Source: Tetraselmis striata (lineage: Eukaryota; Chlorophyta; Chlorodendrophyceae; Chlorodendrales; Chlorodendraceae). Taken from it: 64,000 nt of DNA. Under the pieces are notes generated by a model. That model was given only the letters and a program-made list of their open reading frames with translations. It was not told the DNA's origin and did not search any database. Shown one piece after another: positions 43,855 to 56,200 of the stretch. The stretch is from assembly GCA_006384855.1 (NCBI GenBank), contig VCJN01002623.1, positions 29,664-93,663 on the forward strand, read 5' to 3'. Position 1 is the first letter of the stretch. Each line of letters begins with the position of its first letter. A program made the position numbers and the translations under genes.

Positions 43855-44040
43855 TGATGATTTGCCTTTTCTTAAAGAAAATTGACAGATACATATAGTC
43901 GTATTGTGGATTGATCTCGGATGGCGCCAAGGTCATTTTTGGATTGTGTATTGCCCACGTACTCAGGAAAATTTTACGTACATTCTTTGAAATATATACG
44001 GGTAGCGAGAGGAATGCGGACCGATGCACGGTACGTCGAT
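43855..44040 (+). repeat. Dispersed repeat family D copy
   Basis: GATTTGCCTTTTCTTAAAGA, TGTATTGCCCACGTACTCAG and GGAATGCGGACCGATGCAC follow the order seen in the copies at 5.6-6.1 and 61.7 kb. Confidence 0.7.
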
Positions 44041-44524
44041 GCGACTACGCTCACCAGCACTACATACGCGGTAAATCTCATCCTGGTACTACCAGTACCG
44101 CCAGTACCGCCAGTACTCGAACAATCAGGATTATTGTTATAGTACATTAGTACTAGCGCAGCGACAGCAGTATCCTGGGCGCCCGCCAGGTGCGCGCGCT
44201 GCTACATGGCGGCGCGGGCGCTGCGGGCGCCACACACTTCCTTTAACCTCACCGCATCCTCCTGCCCCTCCCACTCGGCTGCCCCTCGTCGTCAGGGGCC
44301 CACGCCCGTGCCCTGCACAAGGGCTATAAGAATTATTGCATACGCCGTGAAGTACGAGTACCCGTACCGGATTATTGCAAACGCCGTTAAGTACGAGTAC
44401 CCGTACCGGTAATCACTAATCGGCAGGTGTAATCACGACATAATCCTTAGTACTGCGCCAAAACAGTCTATTGCCATGGAACTTCAGCAACGACAATAAG
44501 TATTTGTATTAGGCAAAAGGAAAC

Positions 44525-44660
44525 TGTAGTTTGAGAAAGCTGGAAGGGTCATGGCAAAACACGGCGAGGGACCGCCGTTTTAAAAAATGCCATCTACGCG
44601 CTAGTATTAATTTGAATGTTGCGGGGCTTGTCATGTAACGGCGGGTAATATGTGGCGGGT
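44525..44660. repeat. Repeat family C, copy 1
   Basis: AAAACACGGCGAGGGACCGC, CCATCTACGCGCTAGTATTA and GCGGGGCTTGTCATGTAACG occur here and, identically over about 100 bases, at 45,757-45,860. Diverged relatives are at 42,630-42,705 and 62,170-62,245. Confidence 0.8.
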
Positions 44661-45756
44661 AATATGCTGCTTTGAGTGTTCACGGCGCTTCTCGGTGGCT
44701 GATGTGGTGTTGCAGCTGCGTAACGTGGGCATTTGTTTCTGAGGATCCGCCCAACACCCAATACATGCTTTCGCGGGTCACATTTTCCTCCCTGGCAACA
44801 GTAATGGGCGGATGTGTTTTCCGCTCCCGTGTCGCTGTTTCTGGTATCCACCCGACCGGGGGAGGTCTAGTTCCTCCTCCACAGACCCGCCCGTCAATCT
44901 GTATGCTTGCAACGGGGCGCTGCAGGTAAAAGGCAATGGGTGAAGTGCGGTGCTTGCTTGAGGATGGCAAAGAATGTGCTTTTTCTTGCCTAGCTGGCAA
45001 CGCATTATGGGATTACAACAGACTGATCCATATGCGGCAGCTATCCAACTCCATAATACCCGATTGCTATGCTCTGGTAGCTCTGCTATCTACGAGCCCG
45101 CCCAATGCATGGCGCCCTGGATCATTATGTAAGCTGCTCACGCGAGGAAGTGGTTGCTCGGCATTCCTTGGGCACCTGTATGTGGCATGGCATCAGTGGT
45201 AGTCAGAGCACGCCCCGCAGTGTCTTCCTGAATTGTGGGTTCAAAGGGTGTGGGGTTTAGGTATTGTGTTGTGGGCTTATGGTAGGAGGGTTCAGGTGTT
45301 TTATTTTGGGTTCTGCGCCAAAAAAATTACGTCTGTATGGGGGAAGGGGGGTGCTTTCCCGGACTCGAGGGCGCTGGGGCGGCCGGGCGGGGGTATACCA
45401 GGGTATACTCGTGGATTCAGGTATGTTCGTATCAGGTATAGTCGTACGCGGGTCGTACGAGAACTAGAGGGCGGGAGCTCCTCTGCGTAATCCTTACGTA
45501 CCGTACCGCAAGGAGCAAGGCGGGAGTGGCCGGCGGGACGCGGACGGTACCCACGTGCGCCAAACCCGTGCTACACCCATCACATCCCCGTGGTGCGCCA
45601 TGTGCTGCTCAGTTCTGGTCGCTGGGAGTATATACGATGACGATACTAAATTAATAATGATGGATTCATGCAGTAAGGGTTAGTCACCGCAACAGGTAAT
45701 CCTTACAGGCAGTCGCCGGGCCCGCCGGAAATATGTAACAGTCCATGTGGAATGTG

Positions 45757-45862
45757 CAAAACACGGCGAGGGACCGCCGTTTTAAAAAATGCCATCTACG
45801 CGCTAGTATTAATTTGAATGTTGCGGGGCTTGTCATGTAACGGCGGGTAATATGTGGTGGGG
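45757..45862. repeat. Repeat family C, copy 2
   Basis: It is identical to copy 1 over the block from AAAACACGGCGAGGG to GGCGGGTAATATGTGG, pointing to a recent duplication about 1.2 kb apart. Confidence 0.85.
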
Positions 45863-46475
45863 CCACATAGACTTATAGACACATATTCCCGTTACATAGA
45901 AATATTCATGAAATATTGTCATGGACTGTGGGTATTACATACAGACATCCGGCGGAAGCCACTACGGGTACTACGTCTTAAATATTGCCGGAAAAATGGT
46001 AAACTGATTGTATGTGTGTATGTATGAGTATTTTAAAGCTGGTATTAATAATATGTATGGGTATGCAACGATCCGTGTCCGTAAATTCAGACCAGATGCA
46101 AGTGTTTATATTGCGTTTACTCATGGGTGTAGTGTAGAAAACCACAACACTCGCGGGCGACGGGCGCTATTCAGCAGCAACCGATCATAAATCAAATTAG
46201 CGACTACAACTGCGGTAGAACATAGCGACTAAAAGAAAATCGCATGCATGTTGATCGTTTACACATCAAGTCGTAATATCGCAATACAATATAATATCGC
46301 AATACAAAGTAACAAGTTTGTGCCCTACAATGTACGTGCAAATGTAATCAAAAGAAAAACTGCAACTAGATCCCCCCCCCCCCCCCCGCCTTGTTCGGCC
46401 TTTACGCACAAGTCAGGCGGCCAGTACAAGCACCGCAAAGCCCAAACATGCCCGGCAGCGCAGCTCGCACCAGAC

Positions 46476-46649
46476 AGCCTGCCCGTGTCGGCGGCAAAAT
46501 TGTACGCGTCTACGCAGCGGCGTGCTGAGTCGGTGTAGTACAAGGTGGCGCCGTCCGGGCTCCAGCCCAGGCCATTGGACACGGTGACGGGGCCGACCTC
46601 CTCCACCTCGCGCACTGCAAAGTCCAGCTTCGCCGGGCCGCTGCCTGTG
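46476..46649 (-). pseudogene. Isolated SMP-30/gluconolactonase-type exon
   Basis: SMP-30 (regucalcin) proteins are six-bladed beta-propeller lactonases. The minus-strand frame reads LDFAVREVEEVGPVTVSNGL then GWSPDGATLYYTDSARRCVD and AYNFAADTGRLSG, which matches the blade with the conserved SNGL-x-WSPDG-x-T-LY-x-TD metal-binding region. Acceptor (GCCACAG) and donor (GTGCGAG) signals flank it. The neighbouring blades, which should carry GEGP and PDGLCVD-like motifs, are not visible on either side. It is therefore either a fragment or part of a gene with introns too long to recognise. Both boundaries are estimates. Confidence 0.6.
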
Positions 46650-46794
46650 GCACGCCAGCCAGAGGTCACTGGTCACGGTGGCTAGGTCCTCGCGAAAAAT
46701 AGGGCAACAACAGTGGTACCGATTGTATACATAATATCACACACGTCAAGAAGTACATGTAATATTGTCGTGTCCCGCCGTTACATGTAATATT

Positions 46795-46965
46795 GTCTGG
46801 ACCCGTGTCCCGGGTTTGCCCGGTTGATGCATTAGCCCTTCCGGGTTCGAATGAGGCAACGGTCTAATGGCTATGCCAGGCCTACGACGGCAGATGGTGC
46901 ACCATGTCAAGTGATGGGGCAGCTTCGGCCGATGATCCGGGGCGAATTATTACTTCATAATGTTC
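46795..46965 (+). repeat. tRNA-derived SINE, body and tail
   Basis: GTTTGCCCGGTTGATGCATT, AGCCCTTCCGGGTTCGAATG and CAGCTTCGGCCGATGATCCG match the SINE body; the tRNA-like head is missing. Confidence 0.75.
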
Positions 46966-46969
46966 AGAT

Positions 46970-48660
46970 GCCAATAGTGTGCTGAGTCGGCCGGCATTTT
47001 ACCGCCCACGTCACAAAGAGTTGAAATTACTGAAGCACGGGTACTCAATAGACAAGGCGGTGCTGCCGGTACGAGTACAGTGACAAGTTCCGCCTCTCAA
47101 GGAATAAAGCTACGCAGTTTCAAAGATCACACACCCGGCGCGCTGATTGATGCTCATCTCTCCTTGCAAAGGAAGACGGTTCTGCCTGTATGTAGGGTAT
47201 GTATCCATCGGGGTGCCCAGCCGCTCGGTCGCCGCGTGATGATAATGTCGGAGCAGCAGCTGTCGCCGCCTAGCAGGCCAGAGCAAGTATGCGGACAAAG
47301 CGCACCACTTAGCGAGCATATGGGCAGGGGGCAAACCAGTAGCGCACGACCTCTAGGGCACCTAGAGGGCAATGCACGAGTTGCCGGGCGCAGTGTCATA
47401 TAATTTGCTAGAGGTGTAGCAAGCCGTAATATTCCATGCCTTGATGTTTTTTGCCCTTGTTGCGATCAAACTGATAATGTGGTCCTTCATTCTTGACTCT
47501 GCATTTATTCCGCTAGACATCAAACACTCGTCGCTGCTATCCTGGCTTCATATGCCCGTTTCACAGTATTTCATAGTTTAAGGATTATATGCATTGCGTC
47601 ATTTTTTAGATGGGGCGCTCAGAAACACTGGGGGGGATCTGAAACAACATAATAAAATCCGATGGCCTAAATACGAGCACCTGTACGGATACGGGATCAA
47701 CAGCACACCTCTGCTGGTCTCTCAACTACACCACTCGATGACCTCTCAACACCACCTCTCAGCATGCGGTACGGTTAGTAGATCTCAACACCATACCGTA
47801 CTCGGATCGCCCTCGTGCCATTACCTGCTGCAGCGCTATCATCGAGGCGCTAGTCACTACCTGTATAGCGACCATGTACCTTCTATGTACCCCTGTAGGG
47901 GCAGCTGTAGGGGTAGGGGTAGGGGCAGCTGTAGGGCAAAAACAGTAGCAGGTACGAGGACAGTACGAGTATGGCGTGTCTCGATCTGGATCTCCTACCC
48001 GTACCCGTAGTAGCGGGTGGATGTATAGTCGTTACATAGAAATATTACATGGACTATGTGGAATATGTGGTGGGGCGGATCGATGATGGGGCGCACCGAT
48101 AGTATTCCCAGATATAGGCGCTATGAACACTCGTCGGCAGCCTCTCGATCGGTCAAAGCCACGGGCCGGTCGCACCCTGTTGTGCAATTGTCCAAGTAGA
48201 GTGGCGAAGTTGGGAACGCCCTGTTTTGCAAGTTGTCATTGCACCCTGTTTTGCAAGAAAAACTGGTTTGGCCCTGTTGTGCTACTACGGTCACAGTTGT
48301 ACCCTGTTTTGCAATTTCCTCAACATATGCACAAGCGCAAACAGTACTTGTTTACAGGTGTGCGCAGTGTAGCAGCAGCAGCACCAAGCAAATACTGCCG
48401 CATCAGCAGGAGTGTAGAATGGCAGACGGCTGTGGCCCACCCCATGTAGCCGCTGATGCAGCCATGCACAACACACGAGAGGGATCCGATTTACCCGCCG
48501 CCTGGCCTAGTTTCTTTTGGTGTAGTGAAGCGACTATGTTGAGATGATTAGTACATGGCTTATGATTATTCACTGTTTACAAACCCTAAACCTGAAACCC
48601 TAAAATCAACGCACAGCGATACCAGACGAATTAACCCGCGGCATCTCTGTCTTTTGCCCT
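46970..48660. other. Intergenic stretch, no gene seen
   Basis: It holds small internal repeats such as GGGGCAGCTGTAGGGGTAGG at 47,896-47,936 and several CCCTGTTTTGCAA-type units at 48,175-48,315 (GCACCCTGTTTTGCAAG, ACCCTGTTTTGCAATTT). Nothing coding is recognised. Confidence 0.5.
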
Positions 48661-48669
48661 GTCACGCAG

Positions 48670-49146
48670 AGATCCAGCAGCCCCACCGGTGCCCCCGTGG
48701 GCAAGGCGCCCAGCAGGGGCACGCTGGTGGCCGCCACCATCGCCGCCGCAGAAGCCGCGGCGGAGGCGGAGACGGCCGCAAACGCCGCGGCGGCGGCGGC
48801 ACAGAATGCGGCCTCGAAGGCGAGGATGGCGGCCGCCGTGGCAGCCGCGGCGCAGGGCAGCCTCCCTGCCATCGACATCAGCGCAAAGTCCTCTAACCGG
48901 ATTCCGGTGACTGACGCCAGCGAATCCGCCGCGCCCCTCACCGCCAGCACCACCCCGGCGCCGATGCAGCTGCCAGCCATCAGCCCGTCCCCCAAATCGC
49001 GCCCCTCCAGCCCCCCGGGGGCGCTCCTCTCTGCGGCCCCTGCCACCCCTGCCGGCAAGATCGTAGATGTTGAGAACTGTTGCACTCACTTTGGCAAGTC
49101 TATCAGCGGTCAAGGAGCCGCCCTTCATGCCGAGGATGAGTCATGA
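48670..49146 (+). CDS. Ala/Ser/Pro-rich exon, unknown protein
   Basis: I do not recognise the family. After a CAG acceptor (48,667-48,669) the frame reads RSSSPTGAPVGKAPSRGTLV and then a long Ala-rich helix (AATIAAAEAAAEAETAANAA, AAAAQNAASKARMAAAVAAA). A Ser/Pro-rich low-complexity region (PAISPSPKSRPSSPPGALLS) follows, and a short end stops at 49,144. Third codon positions are strongly GC-biased up to about 49,060, as in the true genes of this window, and less so after it, so the exon may end at a donor before the stop. No upstream exon is evident. A disordered linker of a larger protein is likely. Confidence 0.45.
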   Translation, partial: RSSSPTGAPVGKAPSRGTLVAATIAAAEAAAEAETAANAAAAAAQNAASKARMAAAVAAAAQGSLPAIDISAKSSNRIPVTDASESAAPLTASTTPAPMQLPAISPSPKSRPSSPPGALLSAAPATPAGKIVDVENCCTHFGKSISGQGAALHAEDES

Positions 49147-49389
49147 ATGGCTCGTTAGGCCAAGCCCGCGGACGGTTGAGGCAATATAAGGCACGTATGT
49201 ACTGACAATCCTGACATACGGTGGTAGTCCATCCTTCTTTTCCACAACCTCAATCGCCTATTTATGTCACCCATGGATGAGATTGCATGGGCGCTAGCGC
49301 TAACTGGGGCGGCGAACATACAGTATCACATGAGCGCACGCGCGCACGGAGGCGGCGGCCGGGGGGGGGGGGGGGGGGGGGGGGGGGAC

Positions 49390-49722
49390 GTGCTGCTGCC
49401 GACAATACGCGCGCCCTGTTGATCCGGGGTTGCACCGCCGCCAAGTAAGTAGACGAGTGTGCGTGTAACGCGAAACGGCGACGCTAAACGTGGGCGAGCC
49501 AGGACCGCGAGCGCAAGCGATTGTTATGCACATGTGTGAATATATGTGAGAAAACGGGAAGGGGGTTGAGGGACGGGGACTGTGTGTTTGAGGGGAGGGG
49601 CGGCGCAGCCAGCGCACCTGCTGAGTGGTTGTTGTCGCCTCTTCCTTAAGCACCGACTCGGCCACGCCGCGGTGCATCGGGGCTGCTACCGCCGACTCGT
49701 CCTTAGAGGTGCCGCAACCCAT
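49390..49722 (-). CDS. 5' exons of a protein with an N-myristoylation signal
   Basis: From the ATG at 49,722 the frame reads MGCGTSKDESAVAAPMHRGV then AESVLKEEATTTTQQ and ends at a GTGCGC donor (49,617) in phase 0. MGCGTSK is a classic start for N-myristoylation with a nearby Cys for palmitoylation, so the product is probably membrane-anchored. A second tiny exon, 49415-49390 (GARIVGSS), fits the phase and ends at GTCCCCC, followed by a long C-run like other donors in this window. Later exons would lie further left; the cyclic-nucleotide-binding exon at 43.0-43.4 kb is the only same-strand candidate besides the SMP-30 exon. That link is speculation. Confidence 0.5.
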
Positions 49723-50071
49723 AGTACGTACGGATGCTACGTCGAGGGGGAAGGCTACAGCTGCCTGTAGAGCGTGAGACCTCGGCCAAATCGGCGTCGG
49801 CTCAGCGCTGGTGGTCTTCCTGTAATATGGCACGGACAGGTTGGAGTTGATGTGTTTCTGTGGTGCATCACGTGGCTGGCGCGGGTTGGATGGGTCGATG
49901 ATGAGGGTTATTTGCTGCTCGGCGCGGGCTTCCATGTGTCAAAACAATATTCGCAGGACGTCCCCTCACTACTCCCTCTGTGGCGCAGAATCAGTAGTAG
50001 TCAGTACGTACCTGTACCCCGCTGCTCTTCGTAAGGATTAGTCGCTACGAGTACCAAAAACGTGTTTAGGG

Positions 50072-50290
50072 TTTTCTAATTCTGGGGAACTGCCCTTTTT
50101 GTAATTCACACCAATACGTTGAATGTTATTGCATGCGGTTTTGTAATCCAAACCAGTACGTCAAATATTATTCGCTAGTTTTTTTCTTTTCGTTTTTATT
50201 CGCTTGTATGTAAGGATTGCTGTAGCGGTCACGGCATACGTCCGGTACCGGTGTGAATTACAAAAAGGGCAGTTCTACAAAATTAGAAAA
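50072..50290. mobile_element. MITE-like element with 41-base terminal inverted repeats
   Basis: TTTTCTAATTCTGGGGAACT...TTCACACC at 50,072-50,112 is the reverse complement, with four mismatches, of 50,250-50,290. The 137-base interior holds a direct repeat (GTAATTCACACCAATACGTT at 50,101 and GTAATCCAAACCAGTACGTC at 50,145). There is no coding capacity. The form is that of a small non-autonomous DNA transposon; I could not identify a target-site duplication with confidence. Confidence 0.75.
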
Positions 50291-50299
50291 TTAACACAG

Positions 50300-53200
50300 T
50301 AAGCTGCCTAAAAGCGGCCCGCATCCTGCTTGAGGCGGGATGGATGAGTGCTGCGCACACAGTTCAGAGTCCGGGCCACGTGTGCACGTGTGTGTGTGGG
50401 TGATCCTCGGACGTGCTGTGCAGCTTCAGCAACGGGATGGCAGACGAATCTGCGCCGTCTGATGAGGCAGCGAGCGCGCTCTCGAGCGGCCACCAAGGTC
50501 AGGACCCCGAGGAAATCTCTTGCGAGCAAGGCCTCCTGGTGAGCCCAGGTAATGCACCGAGTGCCCCGCGATGAGATGGCACTCCGATCCGCAGCCAAGC
50601 ATGCGATACCACACACTGTGCGGCGCACCCCCTTGCTCACCTCACCCATTGTGCCGAAGACCATGCCCGTGTTCTCCGACATATCCAGGATGCCTCGAAG
50701 AGGACCCTTCTGTCCGGGCTCCGTGTTGTGCCACGCCGCATCCCGCGCAGCCAACCCCCGTTGTATGTCGCCCAACAGGGAGCGCTCAAACCGATCCACA
50801 GCCGTAGCCCGGGGCACTGCAATGTACTTGACCCCGTACCGCATAGTCTTGAACTCAAGCAGCGTGGACTTCAAGCTCCGGGGATCATAACTCCCGGTCA
50901 CGACGTTGAACGCCGGAAGGGAGAGCTCTGCGTCTGGCACTAGGTCCTTGAGTTCATCCCTGGGTACGGTGTTGCCGAGAGGCACTGCTTGCTGGAACAA
51001 GTTATCCACCTCCCGCCGTAGAGCGATACCTAGGTCGTGAACACAGTGATCGCGGAAGGCATATGCGATAGCGTCGTGTTGTACACGCCAGTGAGCGTCT
51101 CCAGGCGCCGGGAGGTTCATGAGCGCGTCGCCGTATAGGTCAAGAGTGACGGGGTTATGCTCCGTCGAGGGCAGAATGATCTGGCTCCCAACCACCGGGG
51201 CCAAGCACGGGCTAGGCAGAAAGAAGTACCCGGCAGCGACCTCCCGCAGCTCATGCGGAGTCATGGCTGTCCGCGCGGTGGCGATGGCCACTGTCCACAT
51301 GCTTGACGCCGAGTCGAGCTGGTTGAACAAGATCCGTTCCCTACAGGTGGCAGGGAGAGCGCACACCTCATTTCGAAGCCGAGAGTTGTTGGCCTGGTCT
51401 AGAAATGCCGTCAGCTCCTTTTGCGAGCCCGACGCAGCCTCCACTTCCCGCTCCATCTGGTGCGCATCTGCGTCGCCGAGATGGCCAGCAGTAGCCGCTT
51501 GGAGGCGGCCCCACGCCTCGCGCATCTCCGCGGCGTAGCTGTCCGACCCATGAGCATCGTTGAGGAAGTGGTCATACTAGCGGGCGGAAGAAGTTGCGTT
51601 GAAGCTGCCTCGGCCAAGTACGGACCCGAGGTGTGGGTCAAGAAACCAGGGGTGGGGGTGTTGGTGCCGGAGTTCCTAGTCATGAACCTTGGGAGGATGG
51701 CATTTCTGCAGCCGATGAAGGCGGCATCACGAACGGTAGCCATGCGGCGGATCCCAGCTCCCTTCAACCGAGTGGGGAGGTGAAGCCTGCTGCGCGCCCT
51801 GGCCACTGCATCCTCGCTCAGGGTAGCCACCTCCGCTGCCATGGGGTCGGGGTCGTGCAAAAGCTCCGCCAAGAAATCGGTGACCACCGGATTGGTGTCG
51901 GTGCTGTACGTGGAGGGGTCAAAAGAGACCCCTAGCACCCGTTCGATCGCCGCGAGGACGGTGGCATCCACCGCCTCCGCAAAGGCCTCCACCTCGGACG
52001 GAATACAATTGCGGAGCCAATACCCCGCCTTGTGTTGCATGCAATGCTTGAGCAGGGCCCATGCGTGGTGATGAAAGGCGTAGGTGTACCTACCGACGGC
52101 TGGGCTTGGCAGATAGAAGCTTGCTCAGGCTAGCGTCCACCTCCTCTCGTAGCTCCTCCGCCTTGCCGCGCATGTACGCATGCACATACTATGGCGATCC
52201 GAGCGGCACGTTGAGGACCGCGATGCCGTGATGGCCATCTAGCTCGGGCCACTCGATGTCGGCCGGAGCCTCACGCTGCGCGGCCTCCATGTCTGCGCTA
52301 TACGCCTGCATCTTGTCGAAGCGCACCTCAAGCCCCACGGACGCCTTGATAGATGTGCGGAAGGCGTGAAGAGCCGGCCAAACATGCTCCGGAAGGCCCA
52401 CCAAAAATCCATCGTCGGCGTTGAAGCGCGCCGCCCCGTCATCGACCTCCAACGTGCTATCACACTGCTGCACCTCGGGGTGAATCGCGACGCAAAAGGA
52501 AGTCGTGGCCAAAGGTGCGCCCTGTTGCAGGCCGTCCTCCGACCGCAGAGGGGCGGACCGGTCGTCCACGACAAGATACGGATCCGTGGAGAGGGAGACT
52601 CGCGGGGATGACACGGTGTAGTGGAGAGCAATCGATGTGGCGTTGGATGATGGTGCGGCGCCATGCCTCGTTCCAAGCGTTGCGAAGGTTTGTGTGGACG
52701 ATGACGGCACGTGGGCCAAGCTTCTCGGCGATGAGCCGGACGCCGTGGATGAGCATAGAGTCGCCCGCGGGAATACCAACGCCGAGCTGAGATGGAGCGA
52801 GCACCGACACGTATGCCTCCTTCATGTTGTCGACCACTGCCCGCTCCGCTGCGCGCCGCCCCGCCTCCCCGACTGCCTCAGGCCGCACGTCCGGGGCCCT
52901 CCCCTCGCCTAGCTTCTTGACAGGTGCCACGAGCCTAGCAGAGGCGAAGAGCCGGTTGAACCACCCGGGCAGGCGACCTTGGAGGTGCATGGAGGCAACC
53001 TCCGACATGGCGCGGACTGCCGTAGGCCCGGACGCCGTGGCGTATTCGCCCACCAAGCAGCGGAGATACTCGGTGCGCATGCCTGAGAGCCCCGCCGCCA
53101 CGTGCTGCTTGAGCTGCTGGTACGGCACGCGCATGTCCACCGTCAGGGCGGCCTCGTCGACCGGAATGTCATACGCGGCGTCTGGGATCGGGTGGCTACG

Positions 53201-56200
53201 GGACGGGTGCTTGTCGCGCAGCTGGGCGAGGATAGCAAGATCGGATAGGTCGCCCATACCCTTAGAAGATAGTCGGCCCGCCGCTCGGGAGAGCTCTTCG
53301 TCCTCCACCAACGCCACAACGGTGTCCGCGGTGCCCACGAGCAGCGCCGCAAAGAGATCGGCGTCCGTTCGACGCTGGCGGGCATGTCCGGCGTAGAACG
53401 CCTCAGTGCGCGCGTCGTCCCATGAGCGCACGAGTTCGGGCATGCGCCTCTCCGCAAAAGCGCGGAAGGAGGCCCCTTTCGTTGTGGTGACCTCCCCGTG
53501 GCTTCAACTACATACCAGGCGCTGCTAATTATGGAATCGTGCGCGGACATCCTTTTCGTGCAAGTGCCCATCTTCTACATCGCGCAGAGACCCTCCCCGC
53601 GCATGCAGTGGCTGCGGCGTCTAGCCGACTGTGGGCGGCTCCGCATCATCGCCGGCGATATGCCGCGCAACCGCACCACGCGCCGATCAACCTTGTTGCT
53701 GGCAATCTTCGCGACAACGAGCTGCGAGAACGAGAACTCCGAGCTTAATGGCGTCACTCCGTCGCGTCGATTCACTGTCTTTCACACCGAGGAGGGCGCA
53801 GGCAACAAGCATCATTGAGCGCCGAGTGGAGCCCAGCGGCAATTCACCCTTTTGGCGACCAACTGTTTAGGGGGGAGGGGAGGTAAGCCGCCCATTGAGC
53901 TGGTGACAACGCCCCATGGGGGAATGCGATCATGCGACGGCAGCTGCCGTAGCATCTGTCATATCTGCGGGCGCACGACGAAAGGGACAGCAAGACATAC
54001 CTGGTCGGCTAGGGTTAAGGCTAGGGTTCCACACCCTGGTTGCGACCCCAGACAGGGCACCAGATTGATTCGGGTTCCATACCCTAGCCATAGCCATGAA
54101 CAAGGCGCAAGGAGACCATAACCGAGACCAGAGATCCGCCCAAGCGCACCTAGGCGGGACCTCTAAGGGAACTCAGGCAATACCTGATTTAAGTGGGACC
54201 TCGAACTGGGACCCCAAGGGGGCGGAGTACCTGCAAAAGACAAAGTATTGCACGGCGCGGCGGTGCCCTGCGGCGAAAAGCGTTACTACCACTGGTATTC
54301 ACCCCCCGTGAGTACGGGCAAGACCGGCAACGCTGGTCTGAACTAAAGCCATGTAGGCGTTTGAGAGGTGCCTACAGTGACTTAGGTACGCCCTCAGAAT
54401 TGGAGAACCTCCACAACTAGTTTAAATCAATGAAAAAGGAGAGTCCAGCTAGTTTTACCATCGGCGGAACAACGAACTACTAAGAGGGCGGTAGATCAAC
54501 GTAGCATTTGCAGCGCCAGTTCAGGTAGATGCAGTATGAAGGGTCTCAGCGGTAGACTCATGTTTTGACTTGGAAGTGACGTGGAGCGGTGCAAACAGCC
54601 GAAAACCCCCAAAGAAGAACCACGCACGCGCAAAGGTAGGAAGCACGTTGGGGTTTATGTAGTCGTTGGTTAAGCGCCCATGAATCTGCCTCAAAGCGGA
54701 TGTGGGAAAGCGGAACGCCGATGGAGTTGGGTTCGGAGGCGGGCCCCTTGCGTAGACTGTGCGAACTAAGTCCACTTAGTAAGTGCCGTGGGCGCGGCGG
54801 CACCGACGAAGTTGATTGACCGCCTAATTGAGGCAGCAGGGCATGGTCGCTGCTCGCAGCTGCGGCTTTGCTGTCGTGTTGATGTTGGTGGTTTTGCCCG
54901 CGGCTGCGGCGCGGCTGCGCTACAAGTTGGATTTGAATGCCTTGCCGGTGGCCTTGGCTGGCTTGGTCCGGGCAGCTGGCCTGCCGGAAGTTCCTCGAGC
55001 ATGACGAGTGTCTCGTCGTGTGAGGGGTGGCGGAGGCGGTGGGTCTCCGCCGCGAGTTAGACCAGGCAATCGGGATGCATTGGCGGGGCTACCGGTCGGG
55101 GATGACAGCTCGAAGAGTGCGGTGGCTTCTGTGGTCTCTATGTCCAACTCGACTAGACGTTCGGCTGTGCCGTCCGGGCCTCTGCAGTACCTTCGCGGTA
55201 TGTCCGCACCGAGAGGGGAGCATGCGACTCCGGCTTCATGCCGTACATACGCATGGTAATGTCGGCCGGCTTTGGGTGCTCGCCGTCGACCTCCATGCCG
55301 CCCGTTGCTTAGTGGTCGGGATGGAGCTCCTCGGATAGTCTTCTGCCCCATGGACCCGTGTTGCGGCCGCAATTGCCGGTGCGGAGGGGTGCCGCTAGAT
55401 CTGATACGGGAGTTTGTTGTGGATGCTCCACCATCGGCTGCCACCGCCGACGCCACTGCTCCTCGAGTCATCGGTGGATGACAATGTACTCGAAGCCTGG
55501 CAGAAGGCTCTCGGTCCTCGTGCATAGATGCATCATGTTGCCCCGCCGCTGTTGGGTGAGATTCAGCCGGGGCCTGGGGGTTGGGATCTTAGCGGCACCT
55601 GCGTGGTGCGTTGGATGTTGCGAGGCGCCGTATGTTTGGTTGTAGTTGTTGTCGGTTGGCGGTCCACGGGCGTTTGCTCCCGCCTTGGCTCGTACACTGC
55701 CGTTGAGTATGCCTTTGCCAGTGATGAGCGAACGGAGAGAGTGGTAGATTGACGAAGAAGGGGTAGCGCGAGGTCACGAAGGGGTCACCGGGAAAACTAC
55801 TTGTAGGGAGTCTGGTTGAACGTGTTAGTCACGAATGGGCGCGATATGACCGACGAAGAACCACGCGCCAGGTGAAGGGACGAGGACGTCAGGCTAGATG
55901 TAGTCCAGAACGACGGCGGAGTTCAAGGCCCAGCCGCCCGGGTGGCGAATGTGGCACAACGGAACTCGGATGCACGGGCAGCGATGAGCTTCGGGCCCGC
56001 CGTCTCTAATGTCATGCGCAACTGCCCCGCGTTGTCGTTCTCTCATGTGCCCCTTGTCTGGCCGTGGAGGTGTGCCGCAAGGCGGAGGGTAAGCGTGTAT
56101 AGAGGGTTGTCTGCTGGGCGAGAAGGGCGAGGGAGGCGGGCGAGGTCTTGCGCATGCGATGACTGTTTAGCTTGCGTTGGCTGCTCCGGTCGACGATCTC

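Larger units (their letters stand above)
44060..46380. other. Intergenic stretch, no gene seen
   Basis: Besides the two family C copies, a short duplicated block (GCCGT[G/T]AAGTACGAGTACCC, about 44,345-44,409) is visible. I recognise no gene. Confidence 0.5.

Noticed and set aside
54920-55525. Independent Arg/Pro-rich host gene
   Set aside because: It lies within the span and strand of the large reverse-transcriptase element and has no splice structure, so it is taken as part of that fossil.
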